From 66-474 sp039923855 (GTDB lineage Bacteria; Pseudomonadota; Gammaproteobacteria; Xanthomonadales; Rhodanobacteraceae): a stretch of DNA of 15,556 nucleotides. The notes beneath the pieces are model-generated. The model was not told where the DNA came from, did not search any database, and saw only the letters and a list, made by a program, of their open reading frames with translations. The DNA lies in assembly GCA_039923855.1 (NCBI GenBank), contig JBDTBW010000013.1, positions 1-15,556 on the forward strand, read 5' to 3'. Both the position numbers and the translations under genes were made by a program. Of the stretch, positions 7,066-13,808 are shown one piece after another. Position 1 is the first letter of the stretch. Every line of letters begins with the position of its first letter.

Positions 7066-7866
7066 TCAATCCCGATGCTCGAGCATCATGCGCTTGGTTT
7101 CGGCGATCGCTTTGCCGGGATTCAAGCCCTTGGGACAGGTGCGGGTGCAGTTGAGAATGGTGTGGCAGCCGTAAAGTCGGAACGTGCCTCGCATGTCATC
7201 GAGCCTTTCAGCGGTCGCCTCGTCGCGGCTGTCGGCCAGCCAGCGCCATGCTTGCAGCAACACCGCGGGACCGAGAAACCGGTCGCCATTCCACCAATGG
7301 CTGGGGCAACCCGAAGTGCAGCAGAAACACAGAATGCACTCGTAATAGCCGTCGATCTTGCTGCGCTGTTGCGGCGATTGCAGCCGTTCGCGCGCTGGTT
7401 CCGGCGTGTTCGTCCGCAGCCACGGTTTGATCGCTGCGTATTGTGCGAAGAGATGGGTCTGATCGCCGACCAGGTCCTTGATGATCGGCATGTTCGCCAG
7501 CGGATAGATCATCGCGGTGTTGTCGGTGTCGTCGATAAAGCGCGTGCAGGCCAGCCAATTGGTGCCGTCGATATTCATCGAGCACGATCCGCAAATGCCT
7601 TCGCGGCAGGAACGTCGAAACGTGAGCGTAGGATCGATCTTGTTCTTGATCCAGATCAGTGCGTCCAGAACCATCGGGCCGCAATCATCGAGATCGACAT
7701 GATAGGTATCGATGCGCGGATTTTCCGGCGAGTCCGGATCGTAGCGATAGACATCGAACGCCTTGACGCGCACAGCGCCGGCCAGGACCGGCCAAGCTCG
7801 CCCGCGAGCGATGCGCGAGTTCCGCGACACCCCGAAGTTGCGCGGCAGCGGGAAGCGCTTCAGCAT
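7066..7866 (-). CDS. sdhB: Succinate dehydrogenase iron-sulfur subunit SdhB
   Basis: This electron-wire subunit of complex II carries all three clusters. The 2Fe-2S ligands are in CREGICGSC with a later LACT; CILCFCCTSGCP and CHTILNCTRTCPKGLNP supply the 4Fe-4S and 3Fe-4S ligands. It is the mitochondrial/alphaproteobacterial type (DALIWIKNKIDPTLTFRRSC, HWWNGDRFLGPAVLLQAWRW). From the ATG at 7866 it has 266 residues, the usual length. Longer starts are possible at the ATG 7905 (adding MIIRSPEQVPRFT) and a TTG at 7935; none has a good ribosome site. The 7905 start coincides with the repeated motif described separately. Gene order here is B-C-D. SdhA, the flavoprotein that oxidises succinate, is not encoded in this window and must be elsewhere. 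Confidence 0.95.
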   Translation of the reverse strand: MLKRFPLPRNFGVSRNSRIARGRAWPVLAGAVRVKAFDVYRYDPDSPENPRIDTYHVDLDDCGPMVLDALIWIKNKIDPTLTFRRSCREGICGSCSMNIDGTNWLACTRFIDDTDNTAMIYPLANMPIIKDLVGDQTHLFAQYAAIKPWLRTNTPEPARERLQSPQQRSKIDGYYECILCFCCTSGCPSHWWNGDRFLGPAVLLQAWRWLADSRDEATAERLDDMRGTFRLYGCHTILNCTRTCPKGLNPGKAIAETKRMMLEHRD

Positions 7867-7884
7867 CGTGAAGCGAGGCACCTG

Positions 7885-7905
7885 CTCCGGAGATCGAATG
7901 ATCAT
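7885..7905 (-). promoter_or_regulatory. Repeated GATCAT/CGATC motif, copy 1 (before sdhB)
   Basis: On the minus strand this reads ATGATCATTCGATCTCCGGA, matching copies at 10671, 14806 and 15171. It lies 18 bases upstream of the preferred sdhB ATG and 37 bases downstream of the GATAAAA element at 7943. It contains the palindrome ATGATCAT. Read as codons it gives MIIRSPE in frame with SdhB. The function is unknown; a leader or regulator site is inferred from recurrence. Confidence 0.55.
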
Positions 7906-7942
7906 GACAAACGTTTCGCGTTCCTGTCGACTCAATCCTGTC

Positions 7943-7967
7943 GCTCGCGCGCGCTTTTATCTGTGTG
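7943..7967 (-). promoter_or_regulatory. Promoter-like element shared by sdhB and ndh, sdhB copy
   Basis: The minus strand reads CACACAGATAAAA followed by GCGCGCGCGAGC. The same 25-base block, with one substitution and one extra A, precedes ndh at 10225-10250. GATAAA could act as a -10 box for minus-strand transcription; a clear -35 partner is not evident. The match between two unrelated respiratory genes suggests a common control element. Confidence 0.5.
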
Positions 7968-8008
7968 TTAGCGAACGAACGAACGAGAGCATCCCGGAAA
8001 GTGCATGT

Positions 8009-8176
8009 TAGCAGCGTGGTTCTGTGGTGCACGTGACCGGACTTATAGAGGACGTGTGCGCTCTTGATGTCCGTCAGCAAGAATCCTCCACCGATCAGGA
8101 ATGCCAGCTTGCCATCGTCGATCAGCTTCGCCAATTCGCGCAGCCCATGCTTTGCCCCATCCTGCAAAAAGCATCT
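8009..8176 (-). pseudogene. C-terminal remnant of a zinc-type (MDR) alcohol/quinone oxidoreductase
   Basis: The minus-strand frame reads LQDGAKHGLRELAKLIDDGK, then LAFLIGGGFLLTDIKSAHVLYKSGHVHHRTTLLT. This follows the pattern LxELAxLIDxGKLxxxI...FPLxDIxxAHxxxxSGHVxGKxVL, which closes MDR-family dehydrogenases. The conserved FPL reads FLL and GKVV reads HRTT. The upstream 280 or so residues (Rossmann core) are missing, and no start is evident. It lies between the sdhB promoter region and the CBS gene. The identification rests on the helix-strand pattern of one short stretch. Confidence 0.5.
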
Positions 8177-8206
8177 CGATATTCTCAGCTACCGCGCGCC
8201 GAACTG

Positions 8207-8350
8207 ATGGGCTACCAAGCCGAACCGAAAGAGCCGTCCCGACCTGGAAGGCGCCGGTTCCGGCGGGCATCGACCGCACCGATGCGCTGCTCGACGACGC
8301 GCTGTGCGCGACTCTCCTGACCAGCGACCCGATTGCGACTCAGCGCACTA
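8207..8350 (+). pseudogene. Decayed copy of the small SDPIA-motif protein
   Basis: The frame around 8266-8350 reads GIDRTDALLDDALCATLLTSDPIATQR, which aligns with RTEVLLDEALGETFPASDPIAITSRK of the intact gene at 15301-15489. The FPAS core is degraded to LLTS, the frame carries no stop before running into the CBS gene start, and the likely upstream part (ATG at 8207, MGYQAEPKEPSRPGR) is in another frame. The change of frame would fall near 8245-8262. It may be an old duplicate that lies directly in front of the CBS gene. Confidence 0.45.
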
Positions 8351-8362
8351 AAGGAGGCTGCC

Positions 8363-8857
8363 ATGGCGTCTGCTGCAGGTAAAACGGGCAAATCAACGAT
8401 CTACGACGGCGAACGCGTGTTCGTCGAGCAATTGCTACCGGCGGCGCGCGCGCGGCTGGTGACGATCGCCGACGACGCGCCGCTGCGCGACGCGGCCCGG
8501 CTACTTTGCGCCGGCACCGATCTGGTCGTCGTCTGCGGCGCCGGCGGCGCCGTGGTGGGCGTCATTACGAAGACCGATGTGGTCGCCCGGATCAGCCAGT
8601 GCCAGGGCGCAGCCTGCACGATGGCAACCGCTTCGGTGATGAGCGCCAAGGTTTTGCTGTGCACTCCGCGCGACCTCGTGCACGACGTCTGGTCGAAGAT
8701 GCAGGCGCGCGAGTTGAAGAACGTTCCGATCGCTGACGCCGATGGCCGTCCGCTCGGCGTGCTCAATGCCCGGGATGCACTCGGCATCCTTCTGCAGGAA
8801 GTCAAGTACGAGGAGTCGCTGCTGCGTGACTACGTGATGGGCGTCGGCTATCGCTGA
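8363..8857 (+). CDS. Two-CBS-domain protein
   Basis: This soluble 164-residue protein consists almost only of a CBS pair (Bateman module). CBS1 spans about residues 27-75 (LVTIADDAPLRDAARLL...VVGVITKTDVVARI) and CBS2 about 90-150 (ASVMSAKVLLCTPRDLVHDVWSKMQ...NVPIADADGRPLGVLNARDALGILL). Such stand-alone modules bind adenine nucleotides and often act as energy or stress sensors; the ligand here is unknown. Start 8363 is supported by AAGGAGG 5-6 bases upstream; the in-frame codon at 8333 is less likely. It ends 60 bases before the convergent ndh gene. Its tail (LLRDYVMGVGYR) is common to small proteobacterial CBS proteins. Confidence 0.92.
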   Translation: MASAAGKTGKSTIYDGERVFVEQLLPAARARLVTIADDAPLRDAARLLCAGTDLVVVCGAGGAVVGVITKTDVVARISQCQGAACTMATASVMSAKVLLCTPRDLVHDVWSKMQARELKNVPIADADGRPLGVLNARDALGILLQEVKYEESLLRDYVMGVGYR

Positions 8858-8917
8858 GAGGGAAAGATGTCAGCGACGAATGGCACTTACTTAACGTCGT
8901 CATTGATGACAATCCAG

Positions 8918-10207
8918 CTACCGTTCCCCACCGCTGCCGGTAATGAGCCGCGCGCCATACTCGGTCGTCAGGTAGGACCACAGCCAGGAGAGCATCACCA
9001 TCACCCGGCTGCGAAACCCAATCAGGAAAAAGATATGCGCCGCGCCCCAAGTCAGCCAGCCCGGGAGGCCGCTCAGGCGCATCCAGCCGAAGTCCACGAT
9101 TGCCGATTTGCGGCCGATGGTGGCGAGATTGCCATAGTTGCGATACCGGAAGGCGCAGGGCGGCGGCCGTCCCGTGAGCCGGCGTATCAGAAGCCTGCCG
9201 ACATAGGCGCCTTCCTGCTTGGCGGGCGGAGCGATGCCGGGTACCGCTTGGCCGTCGGGGTTGACCACCCGTGCGGTGTCGCCGATCACGAAGATGTTCT
9301 TGTCGCCGGACAAAGACAGGTCAGGTTCAACGCGTACGCGGCCACCCTTGTCGGCCTCAGCACCCAACCATTTCGCGGCAGGGGAGGCGGCGACGCCAGC
9401 CGCCCAGATCAATGTGCGCGCTTCGATTCGTTTTCCCGCGGCAACGATGCCATCCGCGTCGCACAGTTCGACTTCGGCGCCCGTCAATATCTCGACACCC
9501 AATTGTTCAAGAGAGCGGCGTGCCTTGGCCACCAATGATTGTGGAAAGGCTGAGAGAAGCCGCGGACCGGCTTCCGCCAAGGTAACCCACGCGCGCTGGC
9601 CTTGCAGCTTGCGATGCGGCGTGGCCAGTTCAACCTTGGCGAACTCCGCGATGGCACCCGCCATTTCCACTCCCGTGGGACCGCCGCCGATGACCACGAA
9701 ACTCAACAACCGGCGGCGCTCGTTCGCATCCGCAGTCACCTCGGCCTTTTCAAACGCAGCCAACACGCGATGGCGGATGACGATGGCGTCCTCAGCGGTT
9801 TTTAGGACGGGAGCGAACGGCTGCCAGTCGTCGTGGCCGAAGTACGTGTGACGCGCGCCGGTGGCAACCACCAGATAGTCGTACGGAATACGCTCGTCCA
9901 GCTGACTCAGATGAATGCAGCGCGCCTCACGATCGATGGCTTTGACCCGGCCGAGCCGAACCTGCGTGTTGCCTTGATGGCGCACGATCTGGCGGATCGG
10001 CATGGCGATGTCGGCGAGCGACAGCGCCGCTGTCGCTACCTGATAAAGCAGCGGCTGAAACAGGTGAAAGTTGCGTTGGTCTATAACCGTGACCTGGGCG
10101 CGCGCTTGGCGCAAGGCTTTGGCGCAGCTCAGGCCACCGAAGCCGGCGCCAATAATGACGATGTGAGGTGCGGTTTGCGCGCCGCTCTGTTGTGGCTCGG
10201 CACTCAT
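8918..10207 (-). CDS. ndh: Type II NADH dehydrogenase (NDH-2)
   Basis: This single-subunit, non-proton-pumping NADH:quinone oxidoreductase has 429 residues. The FAD-binding G20-A-G-F-G-G25 and the second NAD-binding fold VVIGGGPTGVEMAGAIAEFA (about 172-191) are intact, as are the ATGARHTYFGHDDW segment, the FVIGDTARV FAD contact near residue 305, and the quinone-site region PAKQEGAYVGRLL. The hydrophobic/amphipathic C-terminus (LPGWLTWGAAHIFFLIGFRSRVMVMLSWLWSYLT) is the membrane anchor. The ribosome site before the ATG is weak. A GATAAAA element matching the one before sdhB lies 18-43 bases upstream, suggesting common control with complex II. It converges with the CBS gene. Confidence 0.94.
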   Translation of the reverse strand: MSAEPQQSGAQTAPHIVIIGAGFGGLSCAKALRQARAQVTVIDQRNFHLFQPLLYQVATAALSLADIAMPIRQIVRHQGNTQVRLGRVKAIDREARCIHLSQLDERIPYDYLVVATGARHTYFGHDDWQPFAPVLKTAEDAIVIRHRVLAAFEKAEVTADANERRRLLSFVVIGGGPTGVEMAGAIAEFAKVELATPHRKLQGQRAWVTLAEAGPRLLSAFPQSLVAKARRSLEQLGVEILTGAEVELCDADGIVAAGKRIEARTLIWAAGVAASPAAKWLGAEADKGGRVRVEPDLSLSGDKNIFVIGDTARVVNPDGQAVPGIAPPAKQEGAYVGRLLIRRLTGRPPPCAFRYRNYGNLATIGRKSAIVDFGWMRLSGLPGWLTWGAAHIFFLIGFRSRVMVMLSWLWSYLTTEYGARLITGSGGER

Positions 10208-10224
10208 AAGAGTTCAATCTTCGC

Positions 10225-10250
10225 GCTCGCGCGCGCTTTTTATCGGTGTG
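10225..10250 (-). promoter_or_regulatory. Promoter-like element shared by sdhB and ndh, ndh copy
   Basis: The minus strand reads CACACCGATAAAAA followed by GCGCGCGCGAGC, matching 7943-7967 with one substitution and one inserted A. If GATAAA is a -10 box, transcription would start about 27 bases before the ndh ATG, a plausible short leader. TTGATT is found about 10 bases upstream of GATAAA, too close to be a standard -35 box. Confidence 0.5.
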
Positions 10251-10316
10251 CCAATCAACTGCCGAGATACTCACCGGCGCGTCGCATCTCCAGTAGACGG
10301 TTCAGCGTACCGTTTT

Positions 10317-10598
10317 TTACTTCCCCGTGCGGGTCAGCGCTTCGCCGGAATGGTAAACCACAGCCGGCTCGCCCGGATGGTGGTCATGTTGTTTGATGGA
10401 ATACATCGTGTTGTCGGCCGTGGTGCCGGCCTTGTGAACGCCGGTCACCGTGCCATGCCCGATCGCGCTGCGATAGTGCCAGGAGACGGCGGTGCCAGCG
10501 GGTATCGTCTTGAACGATGCCGTTTTCTTGGATGTTTTCGTGGATACTTTCTTGGCTGTTTTCTCTACTGTTTTTTTCGCTGCTGTCTTGGCAGGCAT
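10317..10598 (-). CDS. DUF2945 (hypervirulence-associated TUDOR-domain) small protein, copy 1
   Basis: The protein has 93 residues. The C-terminal 65 (GTAVSWHYRSAIGHGTVTGV...DNTMYSIKQHDHHPGEPAVVYHSGEALTRTGK) form the small beta-barrel domain annotated as DUF2945/TUDOR. The first 27 are a Lys/Ala/Thr-rich tail (AAKKTVEKTAKKVSTKTSKK) resembling histone H1-like tails and likely to contact nucleic acid; that is an inference. The ATG at 10598 has AGGAGG about 7-8 bases upstream. Copy 2 at 14861-15094 has almost the same domain but a much shorter tail. Upstream lie the repeated GATCAT motif (10671) and a GATAAA-type region related to that of copy 2. The function of the family is not established. 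Confidence 0.88.
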   Translation of the reverse strand: MPAKTAAKKTVEKTAKKVSTKTSKKTASFKTIPAGTAVSWHYRSAIGHGTVTGVHKAGTTADNTMYSIKQHDHHPGEPAVVYHSGEALTRTGK

Positions 10599-10670
10599 AA
10601 CGGTTTCCTCCTGCTTGATGAATCATTTTCCGGTAATGCGGTCGCCAAGTCTGGCAACGGCAACGTGGCG

Positions 10671-10692
10671 CCTCGGGCGACCGAATGATCAC
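10671..10692 (-). promoter_or_regulatory. Repeated GATCAT/CGATC motif, copy 2 (before DUF2945 copy 1)
   Basis: The minus strand reads GTGATCATTCGGTCGCCCGA. It lies 72 bases before the ATG of DUF2945 copy 1, close to the 76 bases found for copy 4 and the second DUF2945 gene. The region 10717-10744 further upstream aligns with 15226-15253, so the whole leader is paralogous. Confidence 0.55.
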
Positions 10693-10819
10693 TGCTAAGA
10701 CTCCGTAGCCATTATCGCGCTTTTGGACGCGTTTCTGGTCTGCGCGGTAGCCAACGGACGGCGACGCATCGTAAAGCCGATGCAGACATCGCGGCGTCGA
10801 TCGGCGCGCGCAGGCATCA

Positions 10820-12349
10820 TCATCGGCGTCGCCAACGCTGCCAGATTCTCGCCGGCCACGCTACGCGCTGGATGCGGCTGCGGTTGTAGGCGTCCGCGGC
10901 CTTCTCGATCGCTTCGGCTTGGGTGGGATACGGGTGGATGACACGGCCCAGTGTGCGCAGGCCGATACCTGCAACCATCGCCAGCGTAATCTCGTTGATC
11001 ATCTCGCCCGCATGCCGGGCGACGATCGTCGCACCGAGGATCCGGTCACTGCGCTCCCTGACATGGATCTTCACGAAGCCGGTCGTCTCGCTGTCCGCGA
11101 CGGCGCGATCCACGTCGGACATCGGGATGGTGAAGGTCTTCACAGGGATGCCGCGTTCGCGCGCCTGGCGCACGTAGAGGCCGACATGCGCGACTTCCGG
11201 ATCGGTATAGGTGCACCACGGGACGGTCAGTGCGCTCAACCGGCGGCGGCCGCGACGCAACGCATTGTCGACCGCGATACGCGCCGAGGCTTCGGCGGTA
11301 TCGTTGAACTTGTGTTCCAGGCAGACATCACCGGCAGCATAAATGCGTCGATTGCTGGTCCGCAGGAAATCGTCGACGTGGACGCTACCGTTGGCGTCGT
11401 AGTCGACACCCGCGGCTTCCAGGTCCATCCCGCCGACATTGGCTACCCGCCCGGTGCCGGTAACGATGGCATCGACCTCGATGCTGTTGTGGTAGTCGTC
11501 GCTGATCAGATCAACGATCTTGTGACCGCCCTCGGCGTGCACGTTGACGACCTTGGTGTTGAGGCGCACCTCGACGCCATCGCGAGCAAACGCATCGGAC
11601 AGGATTTGCGCCGCATCGCGTTCTTCCCTGGGCAGGAACAGCGGCCGGTCCTGCACGATGGTGGTGCGCGCGCCGAAGCGGCAGAACGCCTGCACCATTT
11701 CGCAACCGAGTGGGCCGCCGCCGATGACCAGCAAGCGTGGCGGCAACGCGGTCAGATCGAACAGTTGGGTGTTGGTGAGGAACCCGGTTTCGTCGAGGCC
11801 GGGAATCGAGGGTATGTTCGGCCGCGCGCCAGTCGCTATCAACGCTTTTCTGAAACGCAAGGTTGTACCGTCCACGGCCAACGCGTCACTTCGCGTGAAA
11901 GTTGCCTGACCGAAGAACACGTCGATCGCGGCCGCGGTCAGGCGCTCCACGGAGTTGGTACGGCTGATACTCGCGCGAATGCCGCGCATGCGTTGCATCA
12001 CGGCCGCAAAGTCGACGTCAACGCCGGCCGGGATCAGCGCGCCATATCGCTCGGCATCGCGCATTTCAGCGTAGAGACGCGATGTGCGGATAATCGCTTT
12101 CGACGGCACACAGCCGATATTGAGACAATTGCCACCGAGCAGGTTGCGCTCGACCAGCGCGACTTTCACGCCCAGCGTAGCCGCGGCGTGCGCCGCCGTG
12201 AGACCCGCTGTGCCGCCGCCCACCACCACCAGATCGTAGCGGCGTGCAGGCATCGGGTTGCGCCATCCAAGCGGATGCAAGCTGGCGAGCCGCTCGTGCT
12301 CATACGCGTCTTGCGGAGCAGTCGAATGCGGGTTCACGGGTTGAGGCAT
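10820..12349 (-). CDS. Mercuric-reductase-like FAD-dependent disulfide oxidoreductase
   Basis: This 509-residue class I pyridine nucleotide-disulfide oxidoreductase has FAD-binding VVVGGGTAGL at residues 41-50, redox disulfide C75-LNIG-C80 followed by VPSK, NAD(P)-binding LLVIGGGPLGCEM, FAD contact IYAAGDVC, and a C-terminal dimerisation domain with the catalytic H472-E479 pair in HPYPTQAE. True MerA proteins have an extra N-terminal metal-binding domain and a C-terminal Cys pair; both are absent, so mercury reduction is unlikely. The 35-residue N-terminal extension (DAYEHERLASLHPLGWRNP) is typical of the MerA-like group often found beside TVP38/TMEM64 membrane proteins, supporting the ATG at 12349. 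No membrane partner is present here. The substrate is unknown. Confidence 0.92.
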   Translation of the reverse strand: MPQPVNPHSTAPQDAYEHERLASLHPLGWRNPMPARRYDLVVVGGGTAGLTAAHAAATLGVKVALVERNLLGGNCLNIGCVPSKAIIRTSRLYAEMRDAERYGALIPAGVDVDFAAVMQRMRGIRASISRTNSVERLTAAAIDVFFGQATFTRSDALAVDGTTLRFRKALIATGARPNIPSIPGLDETGFLTNTQLFDLTALPPRLLVIGGGPLGCEMVQAFCRFGARTTIVQDRPLFLPREERDAAQILSDAFARDGVEVRLNTKVVNVHAEGGHKIVDLISDDYHNSIEVDAIVTGTGRVANVGGMDLEAAGVDYDANGSVHVDDFLRTSNRRIYAAGDVCLEHKFNDTAEASARIAVDNALRRGRRRLSALTVPWCTYTDPEVAHVGLYVRQARERGIPVKTFTIPMSDVDRAVADSETTGFVKIHVRERSDRILGATIVARHAGEMINEITLAMVAGIGLRTLGRVIHPYPTQAEAIEKAADAYNRSRIQRVAWPARIWQRWRRR

Positions 12350-12373
12350 CGTGATCGTCCGTAGCAGAGCACG

Positions 12374-13702
12374 CTACAACCAGCCACCGCGAAACCCGGC
12401 GCGGCGCAAACCGTTGACAATATAAGGACACCCTCGCATCAGCCGCCAGATCAGCCCGCTTCGATGATTTTCAATCATCATAGCGACGATGCCCTGGTCG
12501 AGCCCGAAGTGCCCCTCCGAAACCCAGACGCCGCGATCCGCACTCGCGAGGCTTGGATTGAAACCGCTGACATATTGCCGTGATGGCAGCATTTCCGGGT
12601 AGCGCTGCAACATCGTGCGCACGGCGCGCAGCGCGATCTCGGGCGCGAACGGCAGCGACGCCAGCGCCGCCCAGCCGCTGAGCGTGCCGTCATCGGGGCC
12701 ATACGGTACACCACGCGCCGCATAGCCAAACAAGCGGCGCGTCACGTTGGCCAGCCCCGGCAGCTCGTTGCCGGGGCCGTCGCAGGCTGTCAGCCCCCAG
12801 CAATCTTCGTCGTAACCGGCGAATCGGTGCGGGTTGCGCCGCGCGTACTCGCGCTGAACCTCGGTTGCGCGACGGCTGTTCTCGAAATAGTCGCAGCGCT
12901 TTTCGCGCATGAACCGATCCTGGATGCCACGAAAGTCGATCCACGCGTGCGAGAACTGGTGGATGAACAGCGGACCGGCATACAGAAAATCATGGCCATA
13001 CAGATTCTCCCATTGATAGGTTACGGTCCACGCCTCGTAGTGATCGTTCGCGATCGAGTGCGTTGGCGATCCGAGCGCGAGCGCATACAACACGATACCT
13101 TCGTTGTAGCCGTCCCAACCGTAGTTGAGGAATCCGCATTCAGGCTTCCAGCCTTGCCGTATGGTCGCTTTGCCGTCCTGCGCCCAGCACCAGTCGACGC
13201 GGCGGTACAGCGTTTCGACCAGCTCGCGCAACTCGATTCCGTCAGTCGTGTTTGCGCTGAAGTAGCTCGCCGCGGTCAACGCTCCGGCCAGCAGCAGGGC
13301 GGTGTCGATCATCGACAACTCCGAGTGCCACACGCGGACACCGCCGTGCATATCGAGGAAGTGGTAGTAGAACCCCTTGTACCCGGTTGCCTCCGGGCCA
13401 CCGCTATGGTCGCTGTCGCGGAAAAAGCGCAATGCGGCAACGCTGTTTGCAACCGCCTCTTCGCGCGACATCCAGCCACGTTCTACGGCGACCGGATACA
13501 CCGACAGCGCAAACCCGACCACCGCGATACTGCACGGAGAGCCATCGCGTGACGTGTCGGGAATGAGACCGTTGGCAGGATTCACCCGATGAAGGAAGTA
13601 ACCAATCGCCGCGCGCTCGATGCCCTCCAGCAGTGCTTCATCGTCGCTGTGTGCGGGCGTCCCTACGCTTGAAATGGCCGGATTGACAAAAGGCATCGGC
13701 AT
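12374..13702 (-). CDS. Glucoamylase-like / GH144-type glycoside hydrolase family protein
   Basis: The protein has 442 residues from the ATG at 13702. It contains the hallmarks of the Glycoamylase-like domain: GFYYHFLDMHGG-x-RVWHSELSMIDTALLLAG early, CGFLNYGWDGYNEG, HQFSHAWIDFRGIQD, YDEDCWGLTACDGPG and GLDQGIVAMMIENHRSGLIWRLM at the end. This fold is an (alpha/alpha)6 barrel. Characterised relatives act on beta-1,2-glucan or related glucans; the substrate here is not known. No signal peptide is visible from any start, unlike many relatives, so it may be cytoplasmic. The start is uncertain: GAGGAG lies 14 bases before 13702, and an in-frame TTG at 13864 would overlap the upstream gene. It follows the helical-repeat protein by about 100 bases, with a strong hairpin in the gap. 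Confidence 0.88.
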   Translation of the reverse strand: MPMPFVNPAISSVGTPAHSDDEALLEGIERAAIGYFLHRVNPANGLIPDTSRDGSPCSIAVVGFALSVYPVAVERGWMSREEAVANSVAALRFFRDSDHSGGPEATGYKGFYYHFLDMHGGVRVWHSELSMIDTALLLAGALTAASYFSANTTDGIELRELVETLYRRVDWCWAQDGKATIRQGWKPECGFLNYGWDGYNEGIVLYALALGSPTHSIANDHYEAWTVTYQWENLYGHDFLYAGPLFIHQFSHAWIDFRGIQDRFMREKRCDYFENSRRATEVQREYARRNPHRFAGYDEDCWGLTACDGPGNELPGLANVTRRLFGYAARGVPYGPDDGTLSGWAALASLPFAPEIALRAVRTMLQRYPEMLPSRQYVSGFNPSLASADRGVWVSEGHFGLDQGIVAMMIENHRSGLIWRLMRGCPYIVNGLRRAGFRGGWL

Positions 13703-13745
13703 TGCGGAGCCATTCTCTCCTCGACGCTCGCGTCCTGCGGCATCA

Positions 13746-13771
13746 GCAGAAGCTGCTTGAGCAGCTTCTGC
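13746..13771. terminator. Strong 12-base perfect inverted repeat
   Basis: GCAGAAGCTGCT and AGCAGCTTCTGC are perfect reverse complements separated by only TG, giving an 11-base stem with a TTGA loop when folded. It lies in the gap between the helical-repeat protein stop (13809) and the glucoamylase ATG (13702). No T-run follows on the minus strand, so it may work as an attenuator, an RNA-stability hairpin or a protein site rather than a simple terminator. Confidence 0.55.
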
Positions 13772-13808
13772 CGGGTCGTGCTCGATTGACGTAACGTCCG
13801 AGCCGCCT

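Noticed and set aside
7943..7967. Sigma-28 flagellar promoter (GCCGATAA-like box)
   Set aside because: CCGATAA in the ndh copy resembles it, but the sdhB copy reads CAGATAA, no TAAA box is found at the right distance, and the genes are not flagellar.
7972..7988. Short tandem repeat (GAAC)3 upstream of sdhB
   Set aside because: Too short to be meaningful without comparison between strains.
10820..12349. True mercuric reductase (merA)
   Set aside because: No N-terminal metal-binding domain, no C-terminal Cys pair, and no merR, merT or merP nearby.
10919..12364. 481-codon plus-strand open frame opposite the mercuric-reductase-like gene
   Set aside because: Shadow frame; the opposite strand carries a fully conserved disulfide reductase with all motifs.
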